From Merluccius polli (Eukaryota > Chordata > Actinopteri > Gadiformes > Merlucciidae): a stretch of 64,000 nt of DNA. The stretch spans positions 1-64,000 of the forward strand of contig JAOPHQ010003472.1 in the NCBI GenBank assembly GCA_030340625.1. The letters run 5' to 3'. Of the stretch, positions 36,734 through 50,181 are shown one piece after another (positions within the stretch are counted from its first letter, which is position 1; each line of letters starts with the position of its first letter). Under the pieces are notes generated by a model. That model made no database searches and was not told the origin of the DNA. It worked only from the letters and a program-made list of their open reading frames with translations. The translations under genes and the position numbers were made by a program.

Positions 36734-38751
36734 GTGATCACTGTACCGTGGTAGTTTCGGGAGAATCAGTTGTGTTTGGGTAGAGTCGTAATTCACCATA
36801 ATGACAGCGATTACACTGAAGACAAACAATGTCACCCACTTCTCCAAGACCTCGGTCAAGCTGCCAGACCCAGTCATTTTGCTAAAACACAGTGGGGAGG
36901 AAAATTACAAGTGCTACTCAGGAGCTATTGCGTTCTTTTCAAACCCATACAACTACTAAGCCAGATACTGGATTAGCATCCTGAGTCATTGGTTGAGGGT
37001 AAAAACAAACAGGTCCTTCAAGTGACTACACAAATAAATAAATAAATACAACTATAAGTGTTGGCATTATGCAGCCAGTCCGGAGTCAGCAAATTAATCC
37101 AGCATGTTTTACCAGAATGTCTGGTTGCTTGGTGTTGCTTTGACACTACCTCTCTCCTTCTCCTTTATTTGACTCACTCTATCCCTCTTGCTATGTGTGT
37201 CTCTCTCACACTCTCTCCCTTTCTCTCCCTCTCTCTCTGTGTCTCTCTTGCTCTCTCCCTCTCTGTATGGCTTTCTCTTGCTCTCTCCCTCTCTCTATCT
37301 GTATCTTACTATCTTAGCATTCTTGTCTTTCCATCTGGAGCTCATCACTTCATTTCCTGGGTAGTGTTACAGTCAACAATTATTCTACAGATCAACAGAC
37401 AGGCAAACTTTAAAGGGGATTCTGGTGGCGGTCGGGAAAGAAAGGGAAGGCATACATATAGAGAGGGGGAGAGCAAGAGAGAGAGAGGGGGGGGGGGGCA
37501 GGGGCGGGGGCTGGGGGTTAAAATGTCATCCCATTAACCAGCAGGGTTTGTTGCTTACCCTCTAATCAGTCAGGCAGAGCAAGCTGTCACCACTTCTTTT
37601 CTCATCCCAGACAGAAGTTCCCATAATAAACAGCACTATGTACTAATAAGAAAAACAATCCCATGCATTTCAAGTCACCGCAGGGCAATTAGAAAAAAAA
37701 GCTCATCCAGGATTTGTACTTCGCACTTTAGAAATTGATGTGTTGAAGTCTGTCTATCTCCCCGTATTGTCTTGTGTTTTTGGGGTTATTTTTGTGCTGA
37801 AACAATGAGTCAATTATTCATCAAATAATACAATTCAATTCAAGGAATGGTTGGTTGCAGCCCTGTAGTTACCTCTGCTGTTCCTGTAGCCATGAGGTCG
37901 AAGAACATGATTGTCTAAACATTGAAAATTGAGATGTTGTGTGTCTGATCAATGCAGGTTCAAACAAAGTCTGTTCTTCCTCCTACTCGTCTGCATCCAC
38001 TGCCTTATTTATGAACTACCTTATCGACAGTACTGTGCGTTGGTTTCCCAAATTACCTCATGAAATAACCCTCTTGTTTATCACCGTATGACTGCGTCTG
38101 GACTCAAGGAAAGAGATCCAAACTAGATTCATGTATCAGTTGTTTGGAGGGAGAGAATGATTGTGATGTGAATCTTACTTTTTATTGTAGATGGTAAATC
38201 AGTGAATATAATACAAATAAAGAAAGTGCACGAGACACAGGCGTTATTGACTGGATGGTCATCTACTATGGTTAGTCTACAAAACAGTTCAGTAAATGGT
38301 GATTGTACTGTAAATACAAATAGAGCAATCTCCAGATTCACCTATCTTCACTCTATGATGTGCTAAAGTTTTACAGTCATGCCGTTGTAAACAAAAAAAC
38401 AACTTATTGATGGAGTGAACTTAACTAGACTATGTTCCTCAATGACAATTTTGGCAGCCAAGATGTGAAAACCACAAACCCATTACAGACACATTACAGC
38501 ACTATACAAGTGTTCCCACAAAGTTCAAATTATCACTGACTGTTGAATTGTCATAAATCTATAACAGTGTCAGCAGTCTCTCTCACTCCCCGTCACTGTT
38601 AAATTAGAGTGCGACACCAATCTCTGTTTTTCTTTCTTTCAGCTACAAAGTGAAGCAGTAAAAGTTGAGCCAGTGCCTTGATAAATGCCATGCTGCCAAT
38701 CAGTCCGGCAACAGGACCCTGTCACCTTGTTTTCAAAGGGTGCATGCCGGG

Positions 38752-38764
38752 TGACCTTTGACCT
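38752..38764 (-). promoter_or_regulatory. Perfect DR1 nuclear-receptor motif
   Basis: Second identical TGACCTTTGACCT in the same gene desert, in non-repetitive sequence. Confidence 0.4.
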
Positions 38765-39023
38765 TACAGGCGATGGAGGGGTCAAAACAAAAGACCCCAG
38801 TAGCAAAGCTGGCTCCACGAGGTCCAGGCCGATATCAACATGTGTCCGTTTGCTGTTCTCATATCTTCGAGTGTTTGTTTTTGATTATGTGTTTTCTTAT
38901 TGTGTGTGTAAAATCTTACACTTGAGTAAATGCACAAGTCTGCCCAGCCTCAGGATTCAGACTTTCAGCGGTGTAATGAGAGAAAGACACCAGTCACAGT
39001 GGGACAGGGACAGGCATGATGAG

Positions 39024-39081
<58 letters not shown>

Positions 39082-40343
39082 TTAGATTCCCTCTGATATT
39101 TACCTGCGTTCTGTGGTGCAGGAATCGCCAAGGGCCACTGAAAGAGTCGTGGCGCCAGGCGGCACAGCCGTTTGAATAGCATTCTTTGTTGCTAGACTCT
39201 GATCGAGAAAGCTAATTAAGCTATCGTTCATAGCTTTGTTCAATTAATTATTATGACTGTTTGTCATTGTGTCAGTTCCATTATACCTCAGCTAGCAACG
39301 CTTTTAATGATTTATTTAAACATTTGAGCAAAACAATCAACATAATCAACCATTTAGTCTGATAGATAATAGTGCTAGCAGCGAGCTAGCCAGTGATTCA
39401 TCGGTTTCGATGAATCAGCAAGAGAACGAGCCAATTAGTTAGTCGGTTAACCATTTCGTCTTTTTATGAGGACTAGCCTTTTAAACCATTACAACCGCCT
39501 TTGATGTTCCCTCTCCTTGTTGTGGAAGGGAAACTGACTTGTTTATATGGTTAAGTGCTTTCTTCTTTACAACTCCATAAATTAGCCACTTCTCCACTAA
39601 GCGCAACATGACACCGGGCGCCGTCAGGCAGCACAGAGCGCTTCCATCCGCAACTTTGACATTGCGACGGTCGTTCAACGCAACGTGGCGACACTTCCCC
39701 CAGGAGTTATGGTCAGCGGCAAAACATGACACCGCACTCCACACACAGACACACACCTATGGCCTATAGTCTGATTGGGTTGGTTGTGATTATTAGTTTT
39801 GCATTTGTGGTCTTTCTCCCTCTCTCTTCCAGCTGAACCACTGAACAACCACATATAAATAACTTGGTCACCATGGCACATATGTTGTGCCATACATACT
39901 TACACAACACAAAAATATTAACCAAGTTTTCAACAGAAGTGGACTTGAAAACTGAAGGACATTTATTAAACACTTCTCTTCTGAAGCTCTGGACTCCCGG
40001 GACTCTCTAACATGACATCCGTCACGCCCGTCTGAATGAGATAACAGCCAAAAGGCTATTTAAACTATATATCACATGCACCGGAAGGCTTCGCTCTGTT
40101 TGTTTTTGCTTCTGGGAAGGGTGGATTTTTGGGAATATGGCAACGTTTTTAATTACACACACAGACACACACACACACGGCAGCACCTATTGAACTTGAA
40201 CTTCTCTCTATTAGTCTTTCAGTAGTAAGTATGTTTGTCAGCCCTGTTCAATACATAGAGGCACCGATTGAGTGGCGCAAAAATAATTCTTCTTTTTCTA
40301 GTTAGCAATATTTCTCCCTCTCTTTTTCTCTCTCTCTCTCCCT

Positions 40344-40502
40344 CCATATTAGGTACATGCTTATAATGTGGTATTCCCATTCCCAATTTCTATATTTTGT
40401 CTCTGCTGCTTCTCTCTCTCCCTCTGAGAGAGAAGCATAGACAAAGTGAATGGCTGTGAAGCTATTCATTGTGGCTTTTATTTTACACACCAGTCTCTCT
40501 CG

Positions 40503-40558
<56 letters not shown>
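40344..40558 (+). repeat. Dispersed CT-seeding repeat, copy 3, and (CT)n
   Basis: Diverged core (CCATATTAGGTACATGCTTA, ATAATGTGGT, TCTATATTTTGTCTCTGCTG), a CT tract, then a 57-base block 40441-40497 that recurs inverted at 42266-42322, then another (CT)n tract to 40558. Confidence 0.65.
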
Positions 40559-40560
<2 letters not shown>

Positions 40561-42203
40561 TTGGTGCTTTATTGACATGACAGGAAATAAATGTGGTTGG
40601 CATGGCAAAACATACAGAATATAGACTTCCATTTGGTAAAGAAAGAGGTACCAATCAAGAGTATGAGTACATTTCTACAAAGATATATTCCCTCTTCCCC
40701 CTCACCGTTTTTTTTTTTTTTTTTTTTTTTTTTTGAAGGTCGAGAGGTTGATGTGGAAACTGAATTCACGAGCACTATGATTAGCACTTAATCACACAGG
40801 TCTGATAGTTCTCAGTCTATCATCTAGGAGGGGCCCTCAAAGTTCAACACAGTTCAGTTCTCGAGGGGCGGAAATGTTTCCTACCTGACATCCTTCACGC
40901 TCCGTTTGAATAAGCAACAACATGTTGGACATGATTCACCCATGTGTTAGGCTACATGTATGATAGGCTTACCAATGATCTCTGCAGAGCCTTTCAACAT
41001 TATTTATATTATTTGGCCAACCGATACAGAGAAATGATTGACGGCCTAATGAATCCCAATAAACCTAAAACTTACAAACTGCAAGAAATACACTTTGAGT
41101 AAAACGCCTTACTCATACTTGGATGTGTAAGCTCAAGTAAAGAGAAAAGTATTGTATTTGGTCCTTAAAAATGTAATTTCTGAAGTAAGTACAAGTAGCT
41201 CAATATCTTCGGCACTCGGCCTCGTACATACGACCGAATTATAGCCGTGCTGATATTCAGTATAACAGCACTCCCTCTTGTGTGATATTGCTTGAGTAGG
41301 CTACTGACACGGGATGTTTAGTGGAGATAATATTGTCAAAAATAAAATAGAAAAGGCGATATAGGGGCTCTGGGGCTGGGAGGGGCTGCACACCTGTGGT
41401 GCAGAGCAATCATGGCACCCAGGATAAACCAGCTATCACCACACACACTCAGGAGAGAGACACTGTCATGGCAGCACGTTCTGCTCGGCGAATACCATCT
41501 TGCCATCTTCAATAAACGCGCTCAGGCTCTCTGGGTCACGGCTCTCTGTTTCACTGCAACGGGCCTGGACCCAGTCTCACTGTAGGGGCAGAACAACCAT
41601 GAGTACATATATAGTCCATCACTCATTACTCTAACCCCTCATAGCTGCGTTGTTTCCCGCGATTGAGCCGCCCCGCCCCCTCTGTTCGCAGCCGACGCCA
41701 AGCCACGCCCCCTTCACACCACAATATGTGAGGTTATTAACATTAACATTAAAATTGCTATATCCCAAAATCATTGTTTGGTTAAAAATTGAGAGAGGTA
41801 ATCTTAAAAATATACAATACAAAAAAAAAAATCACATTTTCCATTTCATTTCTAATCCCCCCTCTCAGGGATAATTTCATTTAACATAGATTTTTAAACA
41901 CGTACCTCACAAAAAAAAATCAGTTTGTCAGTTATCCTTTGAGCTATAAAAATGATGGGAAATAAGTCATAAGTATAGAGCCATGCACCTTACCACCCCT
42001 CACATGAATAGATATTGTGTTTTATGTATTCTTATAACACTGGGGCTAGAGATACGTACAAACTAGTTTTCATGGGGAAGGAATGCTTGCGACTTGTATA
42101 GGTGATGCAGGACGCCTAATTGGTGGTTGGCTCAATGATTTTAACTTTCTGAACTCAGCATGCGGAACACCTTAGTCATAAAGGGGATTGCTAAGTTCTG
42201 ATA

Positions 42204-42215
42204 ATGACAGGTTAC

Positions 42216-42268
<53 letters not shown>

Positions 42269-42322
42269 CGTGTGTAAAAGAAAAGCCACAATGAATGGCT
42301 TCACAGACGACACAGTGCTCTG
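42204..42322 (-). repeat. (GA)n tract plus inverted partner of the 40.44-kb block
   Basis: (GA)n at about 42218-42265, then GTGTGTAAAAGAAAAGCCAC and AATGAATGGCTTCACAG, the inverse of 40441-40497. Confidence 0.75.
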
Positions 42323-42919
42323 TGCACTTATGGACCTATTAGACCTGGTGAAGCCTGGTGATCGTGCCAACCTGGTTTTTTGTGTGTGCGTGTGCGCGTG
42401 CGTGTGTGTGTTTATGGACATACTCACCCATTTATACACACTCGTATACTTACATGCCTTTGTATTTGTGTGTGTGTATGTGTGTGTGTATGTGTTTGTG
42501 CATTAGCGTGTTTGTGCGTGTGCACATGATTTGTGCATGCGTTTGACAGAGTGAACTTAGCTTCATTCTTTGCTTGATGCTGAGATGACTCATACAGTGT
42601 GACCAATCCCCCCCCCCACACACACACACAGCCATCAGCTGACCATCCCATAATGAGTCAACCAAACCTGCAGATTAAGTCTCTCACTCCTCTTGTCATT
42701 AGCCAAAGTAGGCATCAATCACTCCCATGTACAGAGGGAGCTTCGTTCACTGGCCACTTCAACAGATCTGTCTCCAGGGTTGCCAGCTAATTGTCCCTGG
42801 CGCCACCCTCCTATTGAAGCTAGTCATTTAGGCGCATTACATGGCGGAGGTCCTGAAGGCTTCGAGCAAAGCACATACAGGAGCCAGGTGAAAAACAGCG
42901 GGTGTGTGCGCCTGTGAGT

Positions 42920-42977
<58 letters not shown>
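42920..42977. repeat. (GA)n microsatellite
   Basis: About 58 bases of GA followed by AGAAAGAGAGAC-type purine sequence. Confidence 0.95.
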
Positions 42978-42982
<5 letters not shown>

Positions 42983-43257
42983 AAAGAGAGACAGAGAGAG
43001 ACAGAGAGACATAAAGAGATTCCTGTAGCGTCACAAAGAAGGTGTTAAGAATAATAACACACTGTTATCATGACAGAATGATGAATACGTGTTTGGGTGT
43101 GTAGGCTATAGGCCACCAATATAAATATATGTATGTCTCTTTTGTATAAATAAATTGGCCACAATTTTAATGTTCTGGTACAGTATGTGCTAGCTTGGTA
43201 ACCAATGAAACATAATTATAGAAGCATATTATATAACAAGTTATAATTATTACATAA

Positions 43258-43336
43258 TAACAATAACAACAACAACAACAACAACAATAATAATAATAAT
43301 AATAATAACAAAAACAAGAATAACACAACAATAAAA
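43258..43336. repeat. AAC/AAT trinucleotide tract
   Basis: Mixed ACA and ATA triplets. Confidence 0.93.
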
Positions 43337-44299
43337 TCAACAACAAATTATCTAGGCACATTTGTTTATTTGTTGTTTTGCTTACAGAAGACGCAACGAC
43401 GTGTCAACAAGTTGCGACGGGTTCACGTTGTTTGTAACTAACATCCTATCCCATCAGTGCGTGTTACGCCATCAGCAAGACCCATCAAGGTATGACCTGC
43501 TGTTTTTTGTGGGGGGAGGGGAGTTTCTGCAGGCCCCAATACTCACAAATAGGTATTTTAATGACAGCGTAAATACTGTGTGACTGCAGGACAGCCTGCC
43601 AATTACCCCAGCTCAACATTTCACCACTTCAAAGCCCTGGCTGTAATTACGGTGCACAAGGTGTGCCGTTCCCACTGCACCAGAGGCTTCGGCAAACCCA
43701 CACAGGCGCATGCGCGCACACACACACACACATAAACACACACCGCAACACATGCAACAGAGGAAAAAACAACAGCATTCACGCGCACACTCAGACAAAT
43801 TGCTTTCCCTTTGATTAAGCTCTAAAGACATTAGGGTAAAAGGAAGTATGTGTAATTGCACAATGCCTAGAAGAGCAGCACCCTGTTCTGTTTTCCAAAC
43901 TATCTTCCCCCCAACCAAATCATATTCGTGCGAGTGCACATACACACACACATACACACACACCGTCTACTCTTTTTATATATATTTCCAACTCCTTTGA
44001 TATCCCTTTTTATGTGGCTAAGCATGGCTGTATGTAATACTGTCTCCCATATCCTAGTTTAGACCTTCACTACACCAAAACTATATCCATCAACAATATC
44101 ATCAACCATCTCTAACATAGTACCTATAAAAGAAACCTATTATTTCTAACCTTTGAAGCAAAAGCCAGTCTCTGTTGTTTTTATTGCGACTTGTTGTTGT
44201 TAGCATGCAATCACTTTTCTTCGAGGTGCCTAATATGTTGTACAACACTAAACGGCTTCCACTTCCTCTGTTCCAATGCGTAAGAGCACCGTATGCTAA

Positions 44300-46660
44300 A
44301 CCTGCACCCGAACTAACATAGCAGCTAAGAGCCCAACCCATTGCCAGGGCTCCAGCAATCACAACTCAAAAAGCTGGCTCCAATCATCGTCAACACCAAC
44401 GCTTCTTCCCCGATTGAGCAGAGAAAACCCTTCACCGCTCACCCGCCCGTCCGAGTGCAGAAAAAGCCTAGCCTGGCCCTACCAGTCTCTCTTGCATGGT
44501 ATTTTCAGTCGTGGGAGGGCTGGCTCTCGCTAGGCTACTTCGGTTCAGCTCCAGCCGACAACAGCACTCTCATCACCACAATGCTGTCCGTAATCGGTTC
44601 CCTTCAGCCCTTCAACACCTCGCTGAAGGCACAGAAAATCCTGGGACCTCCAGGTTTTCAAATCAACATCCCACCTATCTTCCTAACTCATCAGAGCCTC
44701 ATCTCATCCCCCCGCTGTCCCAGCCACCCCATCCCCAAACACTTCCTCTCTTATAGGCTACTCTAGCTCCACCGTTTCCGCTCCAACTTCTGGTAGGCCA
44801 TTCTTTCCAAGCTGTATATCTCAGACAGCTATAGCATTAAGGGTAAAGATGTAACTTAGACTCTCTAATTCAATCACCAAGTGGTGATAAATGCTTCTGG
44901 CAAAAAGATCACTGCGTTCTATCTACCGACCCCGCTTGGTTTTATGTTCCCTCGATTCACCCAGGACGGAAGCACTACATGTAGCTGGCTCTCATAGGTA
45001 ACTTGTCTTAAATATGGGAAACATTATCAGTATCACCATACTCAACAGTCCATCAGGCCACCACACACAGCTCTCAGGTCAACACCCGCCTGAACTGGTC
45101 CATTCGGACCGAGAATGTATGCCTGTAGGTGGCTGCCAAGCAGCTTAATCACCAAATGCAGGAATATGGCCACAATTGCCCCCTATGCCCAAGATCGTTA
45201 TTCATCCCCGGAGCACAGCTCATTCATTCAACCAACCATGCCCGACATCAAAATCACCCCAATTGCATCAATCTAACAAATGCAATTGCAATGGCTTCAA
45301 AGAAATATCCCAACTGAATTTTTTTCATATCTGCAGGGCTTACAGGGAGGCCCATTAGAATCCGTCCGCATTTCAGATCAAGGGGCAGTTACAACTTTCC
45401 AATTTATTTGGCCCGTTTGGCTTTCCTCCCCAGTATTCGCACTAGCCCTCACAAGACCAGGGAGTGAACAGTTGATTTTGTGCCTTTCTGTCAGACATCA
45501 GGCCAGTGGCAAGCATCAATTAATTCCTCAGAACGTTTTCCCTTCACTGCAACCGTCATGCCACCAAGCTTATCAGGGAGTTGTATTCAAGCGATACCAT
45601 GGACTGTTTAAAAATAGTGCATTTCACCCGCCCCAGTGGCGTTGCATCTGTTCAGGATCAAATGGGACTCAAGTAGCCTAATTGTTCTTTTTCTCTTTTT
45701 CTTGTCTTTTCTTTTCTTCCGTAAGGTTGACTTCTGGTAGAAAAGTAGTAATTTTTCTTTAACTTGGCATCAGAGGCGCTTGCTGTTTTCTGCTAAATAA
45801 CATTAGATTATCATCCATGGTTCACAATTTCTCATAGATTCCCCTCACACCACTCAGGATAGCCTCTGACCAGCAAGCCTACATTCAGGCGATGGGCATA
45901 CCGTTCATCAGAAGATAAAACCAGCGGTCCATCCACAACATTGAATTCATAGGAATCACGCTGGACAGTGTTGACATGAAGCTTCACTCCCACAGATAGG
46001 CTAAACTCGAGCACATGCTTAAGATGCGCCAGGCGAAGTTGGAAATTCTTACTTCATATAATTTTCATTTTGTTGTGTTCAGGATTGTGGTGAAGACTGA
46101 TTAATACTAATACTACTGCGTGTGGGGACAGCTTCCCCAGCTTTTGGATATCTGTTGGTTTCTAGCATCTGAGTCTCTGCATGTTGCTAGTAAGACATCT
46201 CTGGTGCTCTGGGAAGTGCTCTTCCAGGCTCGCCACATCAAGAAGTCACTAGCAAGATGGCGGGGGGGGGGGGGGGGGGGTTTTCTGCCGCAAAATGCAT
46301 GTCAAAGTCTGCCTATGTTCCACAAGGTGGCTTTTCATCTCCAGGCTGCTCGACTTGGCATCCTCTGTACACAACCTGCTCTCTCTAGATGACGGCTGAT
46401 GCTCCAACCTAAACTCCTGGTCCCACCTCCTGGCAACGGAATGGCATCTCGTTCTTCTATGATGACATTGTGCCCTCTTCTTCACACTCTCTGGGTTTGG
46501 AGGGGGGTATTTTCAAGGAAAAATTATACTGTTTTATCACCTCACATCAATTGCTGCTGAGGTGTTGAATGCTGTAGCATGTCTCTTCTATTCTGATACA
46601 TTCTGATACTAATGTAATAATCCTTTGACAAGGCATATTGTCTGTACATAGATGTGCTCT
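44300..46660 (+). mobile_element. Degenerate DIRS-like retroelement relic
   Basis: At about 45925-46035 one frame reads IHNIEFIGITLDSVDMKLHS, typical of the RT end of DIRS-type tyrosine-recombinase retroelements. Near 46430-46480 a frame gives LPGNGISFFYDD, typical of the following RNase H region. Upstream open stretches (44341-44766, 45280-45681) are unrecognised and may be gag or RT remnants. Numerous stops, a 20-base poly-G at 46261-46280. Boundaries are approximate. Confidence 0.4.
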
Positions 46661-46683
46661 TTAAGTGTTTATTTACTGCTTAA

Positions 46684-47462
46684 AGGATTTGACCGGGTAA
46701 GACCCCAGGTTAATTGTTGACATTGTCTGTCGAGATGTAAATCAGACTTGATTTTTGTTCAACTCACCCCCTGTTGCAGGGTACATGTGTTCAGAAATTG
46801 GGCAGTTGGCGAGTCATTGAACCATTGACATCAAATCTATTCCAAACAAGTGTTTAGCAGCTCCCATAGGTGTATCTTTGTTTTGTCCAACACAAGTAAG
46901 TACATACAAACTGCCCTGGCTAGGTCATGTTCCCCAATAGTGCCCACAAACAACTTAGAGACTGAGAGGCGCGCAGTTAGAATTCTGAGCGAAGATAATC
47001 TATGTATGTGAGGCTACCAACTGAACGCTGTATTAACAATTCAGTAATTTCATAATTTCACAATGTCTGACTCAGACAAATTTTATGAAAGAGGAGCATT
47101 TGGTGGACCCATTCCACCTTACTTGTATAAACCCGAGTACTCTGCAGAAGAAATTGAAATCAGACGGGCGGAAAGGGATAGATTGAGGAGGCATACAGAC
47201 GCAACAGAAATTGATTCGCTGGGACAGTCATCAGACTGGCTCAGAGGGGAAAAAGTAAAAAATTAGAGCAGTTATTTTTGATGTTGATGTATAAGTGAAT
47301 GCTTAGGCTGTGTGCCAATCAGTTAAAAAACAACCCCTCCTACATTTACCCTCGCGACTTATTGAAATGTTGCCCTGCACTCAGAGCAACTGGGGGTTGA
47401 GTTGAATAAAAACCATGGCTGTCAAAAATTAACCTGGGGTCTGAGCAAACTGGCCAAATGCT
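46684..47462. mobile_element. TTAA-type (Kolobok-like) non-autonomous element, 779 bp
   Basis: TTAA (46680-46683) precedes AGGATTTGACCGG; the right end CTGGCCAAATGCT is its diverged inverse, followed by TTCA. Inverted arms share GACCCCAGGTTAATT and GTTGAACAAAAAT-like blocks. The centre holds a small intact ORF at 47063-47266. Confidence 0.7.
47063..47266 (+). CDS. Small ORF inside the TTAA-type element, 67 aa
   Basis: True ATG start, TAG stop. The protein is charged, with an acidic N-terminus (MSDSDKFYERGAFGG), then IPPYLYKPEYSAEEIEIRRA and an Arg-rich helix-like segment. PYxxxPEYSxEE resembles a motif at the start of transposon-associated proteins in fish that are often named P2X7-like, but this recollection is weak and no zinc-binding C-terminal domain is present. 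It could be the truncated N-terminus of an accessory transposon protein. No other gene nearby uses this frame. Expression is unknown. Confidence 0.4.
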   Translation: MSDSDKFYERGAFGGPIPPYLYKPEYSAEEIEIRRAERDRLRRHTDATEIDSLGQSSDWLRGEKVKN

Positions 47463-47775
47463 TTCATATTTGTTGTTCGCTGTGTTTAAGATGCAGAGAA
47501 TTCACCCTCTCACGCATTTAACCCTATCAGATGTGACATTCCTGACACTACATCATTCATCTTTTTCATCTAATTTGCCATGACATCCATGGTAAGTCAA
47601 GCATTTAGCTGGTGGTGGTGTCTTTTATCATTACATCATACTAGCTAAGTTAAGCAATATTGCAGTCGAGTACACTGCGATAGGCTACAAGCTCACTCTA
47701 TTCTGCTATCTGTTCTATCAGACCATTGCTGGTCACGTTCACTGGATATTACTATCTCTGCATGCCGCGTGTGCC

Positions 47776-48109
47776 CCATGGCGTTTTTCCATACACATGT
47801 GCTGGCTTGGTTTGACTTGGTTTGACACGAAGCGTCAGCCCAGCATGACTGGGATTTGCATCTCCATTACAAAAGGCCTCCCGTTGAAGGTGTGTCTTTA
47901 ACTGATGACACGCTCAACTTAAGTCATCTGGTCCAATCCGCGTTCCATACCCATCTGAAGTCACCGCAACCCGCTTGTCAGGCGCTCTTTGGCCCAACTC
48001 CAGGGATGGTTAATCTCGGACACGACTCGACACAACTCGGCACGTTTAAACTGGTAATGGCAAATCAGAGTGGCACAGTTTGACTCGGTGCGGCCAAAAG
48101 CGCCAATGG
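47776..48109. mobile_element. Degenerate inverted-repeat MITE
   Basis: CCATGGCGTTTTTCCATAC at the left and GGCCAAAAGCGCCAATGG at the right are imperfect inverses; both interiors are rich in CTTGGTTTGACTTGG / GACTCGGCAC words. Strongly decayed; ends are approximate. Confidence 0.4.
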
Positions 48110-48693
48110 AAAATTAATATTTGCTATGCCATTGCTGGCTTTCCGTCCTTCCATCGCTGGGCATTCCAAACATCATTTCGGAAGACGACATTCCCCTTCT
48201 ATTTATCACCAATCTATGTCTGGGTTCTTAATTCCTATGTTGTCATTGCAGGCCCCTCCCCTTCATCTCTCAATCAATTAGGACAACGATCAGTGTATGT
48301 ATAAATCTCTCATTCATGCTTGTCTCTGTTGTTTTCATTGTGACTCGTTGCAGCCCTCTTCCATCCCCTTCGCCTCCGGGACTAGGCTCCACCTGTCTAT
48401 GGAGAAAGAGATGGCATCCTTCAGGGCCAAGGTCCATCTATAGTCACCACCACCACCACCAGCGTCTGGACACCATCAGGGGGAATTCATCTCCCAGCAG
48501 ACTTCATGGATCCATCGTCCCCATGAAGAATAATTTGGTGGTATCTAATCACCAAATGTTATATTCGGATATTCTCAATTCTCAATACAGGATTCAAATG
48601 TTTATTTTGTATGAAAAAAATAAATACATCTCACACTGTACACCTGTCGTCCAGTGTGAGAATCGGCAAGACCAACAGAGACACGCTTTAAAC

Positions 48694-48697
48694 TAAC

Positions 48698-48745
<48 letters not shown>
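48694..48745. repeat. (AAT)n microsatellite
   Basis: About 50 bases of AAT, ending just before the TIR element at 48760. Confidence 0.95.
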
Positions 48746-48746
<1 letters not shown>

Positions 48747-48759
48747 TATTAAATGTTCA

Positions 48760-49778
48760 GGGGGGTATTGCACAAAACTAGGATAAGGGATTAAGCCGGG
48801 ATATGTTTACGGATTTAGGTTATCCTGGCTACATTTAGCCTCAAGTCGGTTGCATGAAAGCAGCTCACACTTATCCCGGCTAAGTTACCATGGTGATTTA
48901 TTCTCCGCAGCTAGCCTGCTTCAGACCAGGCTAACAGCCAGGCTAAGCTTAATCCTAGTCATTCACCTGTATTTACACCGTCAATCCTGTGAGGAATTAA
49001 TGTGTTTTACAGCATGTGCATGGTCTTTCTAAGTATGTTGCATCATTTTAATTATCCCGAATTAAAATATTACATATATAGTCATTTCTCATTTCATTTA
49101 AATCTGTTGGCTGTTTTTTATATTGATTCAAGTGTTATTACTCAGGCCAACACAGTTAAAGTCTACATTTTTTCATACTATGACACATTTACGTTTGTGT
49201 TTATGAAAGTCCGCCTTTATTACGCAACTGCAGCGCATTTGGAAATGTCAACAAACAGATGAGCGCAACATGCTTATGTCCTATTTATAAAATGTATTTT
49301 AATCACACAATCGAACCTTTGCAACATGTGAAACAAGCCCATTGGCTACCATGCATAATAAGCTGTTTTAAATTGCACATTTCAAATCGCGCAGACGTCA
49401 CCGAGCCCGACCCGAACCCGAGCATAATTTCTAAATATCTGTCTGAACCCGACCCGGCCCGTCGGGTCCCCTCGGGTCCCGTCGGGTCCCCTCGGGTCCC
49501 GTCGGGCTTGGGTCGGGTATCCAATAAGGAGCTGTTCAGCGGCCGTGACGTATGAAACGCCATGTTCCGATCGGTGATTCTGTGAGCGATCGCGAGGTCT
49601 ATTCAAGCATGCCGCTTATCCCAACTAGCTTCACCTGACGTGATTTAGCCGCGCCTATTTATCCTGGCTTGGCAATCGTGCAACCGATTAAGCCAGGATA
49701 CCGCCGAGCAGAATAGTCCAAGCCGCGCTTACTCAATTATCCTGGATTTCTTTATCCTAGTTTTGTGCAATACCCCCC
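48760..49778. mobile_element. TIR DNA element, 1.02 kb
   Basis: Left end GGGGGGTATTGCACAAAACT and right end is its inverse (AGTTTTGTGCAATACCCCCC), continuing into AGGATAA. Repeated CCGGGAT/ATCCTGGCT words fill both arms. Its centre includes a GC-rich tandem array (49455-49515). No clear target duplication, no transposase. Superfamily not assigned. Confidence 0.75.
49455..49516 (+). repeat. GC-rich tandem repeat of CCCSTCGGGT units
   Basis: About six alternating copies of CCCCTCGGGT and CCCGTCGGGT, preceded by CCCGACCCGAACCCGAGC. Strikingly GC-rich inside AT-rich surroundings; such CGGGT-rich arms are known from fish hAT-type elements. Confidence 0.75.
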
Positions 49779-50181
49779 AGGTTCTCCCCAGGATTTTGTT
49801 TTCCATGGCGGCGCTTCCACAAGTAAGTTGCAGCCAAAGAAATAAGAGGGTGCGGCAAGTTAATGGTTTTAGAAGGGTTTTAATAATGAACGTTGGCTAT
49901 TTACCAGCTATTTCAATGTTATAAGGATTTGGCCGGTTTGCCAGGTCCACAGGTCCAGGTCCAGGTTTGCATGTGTTCCAAAATTTGGCAATTGACGAGC
50001 TATAACTTTAGCTGTAACAGCTATGCTGTAACATAGCTGTAACTTTGTTTTGTCCAACACAAGTAAGTGCATACGTACTGCCCTGGCTAGGTATGTTTCT
50101 CCAATAAACATAAACGAACAAATCCACAAGTTTATATTCTGTGTTTTTGTATCTGTTTTTGTCCGTGAGCATGCACAGTGG

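Larger units (their letters stand above)
34403..44299. other. Gene desert, part 2
   Basis: Unique sequence with microsatellites (34970, 35697, 36560, 37190-37300, 39023, 40344, 42204, 42920, 43258), a T-rich run at 40710-40733 and the DR1 at 38752. No gene or complete transposon recognised. Confidence 0.5.
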
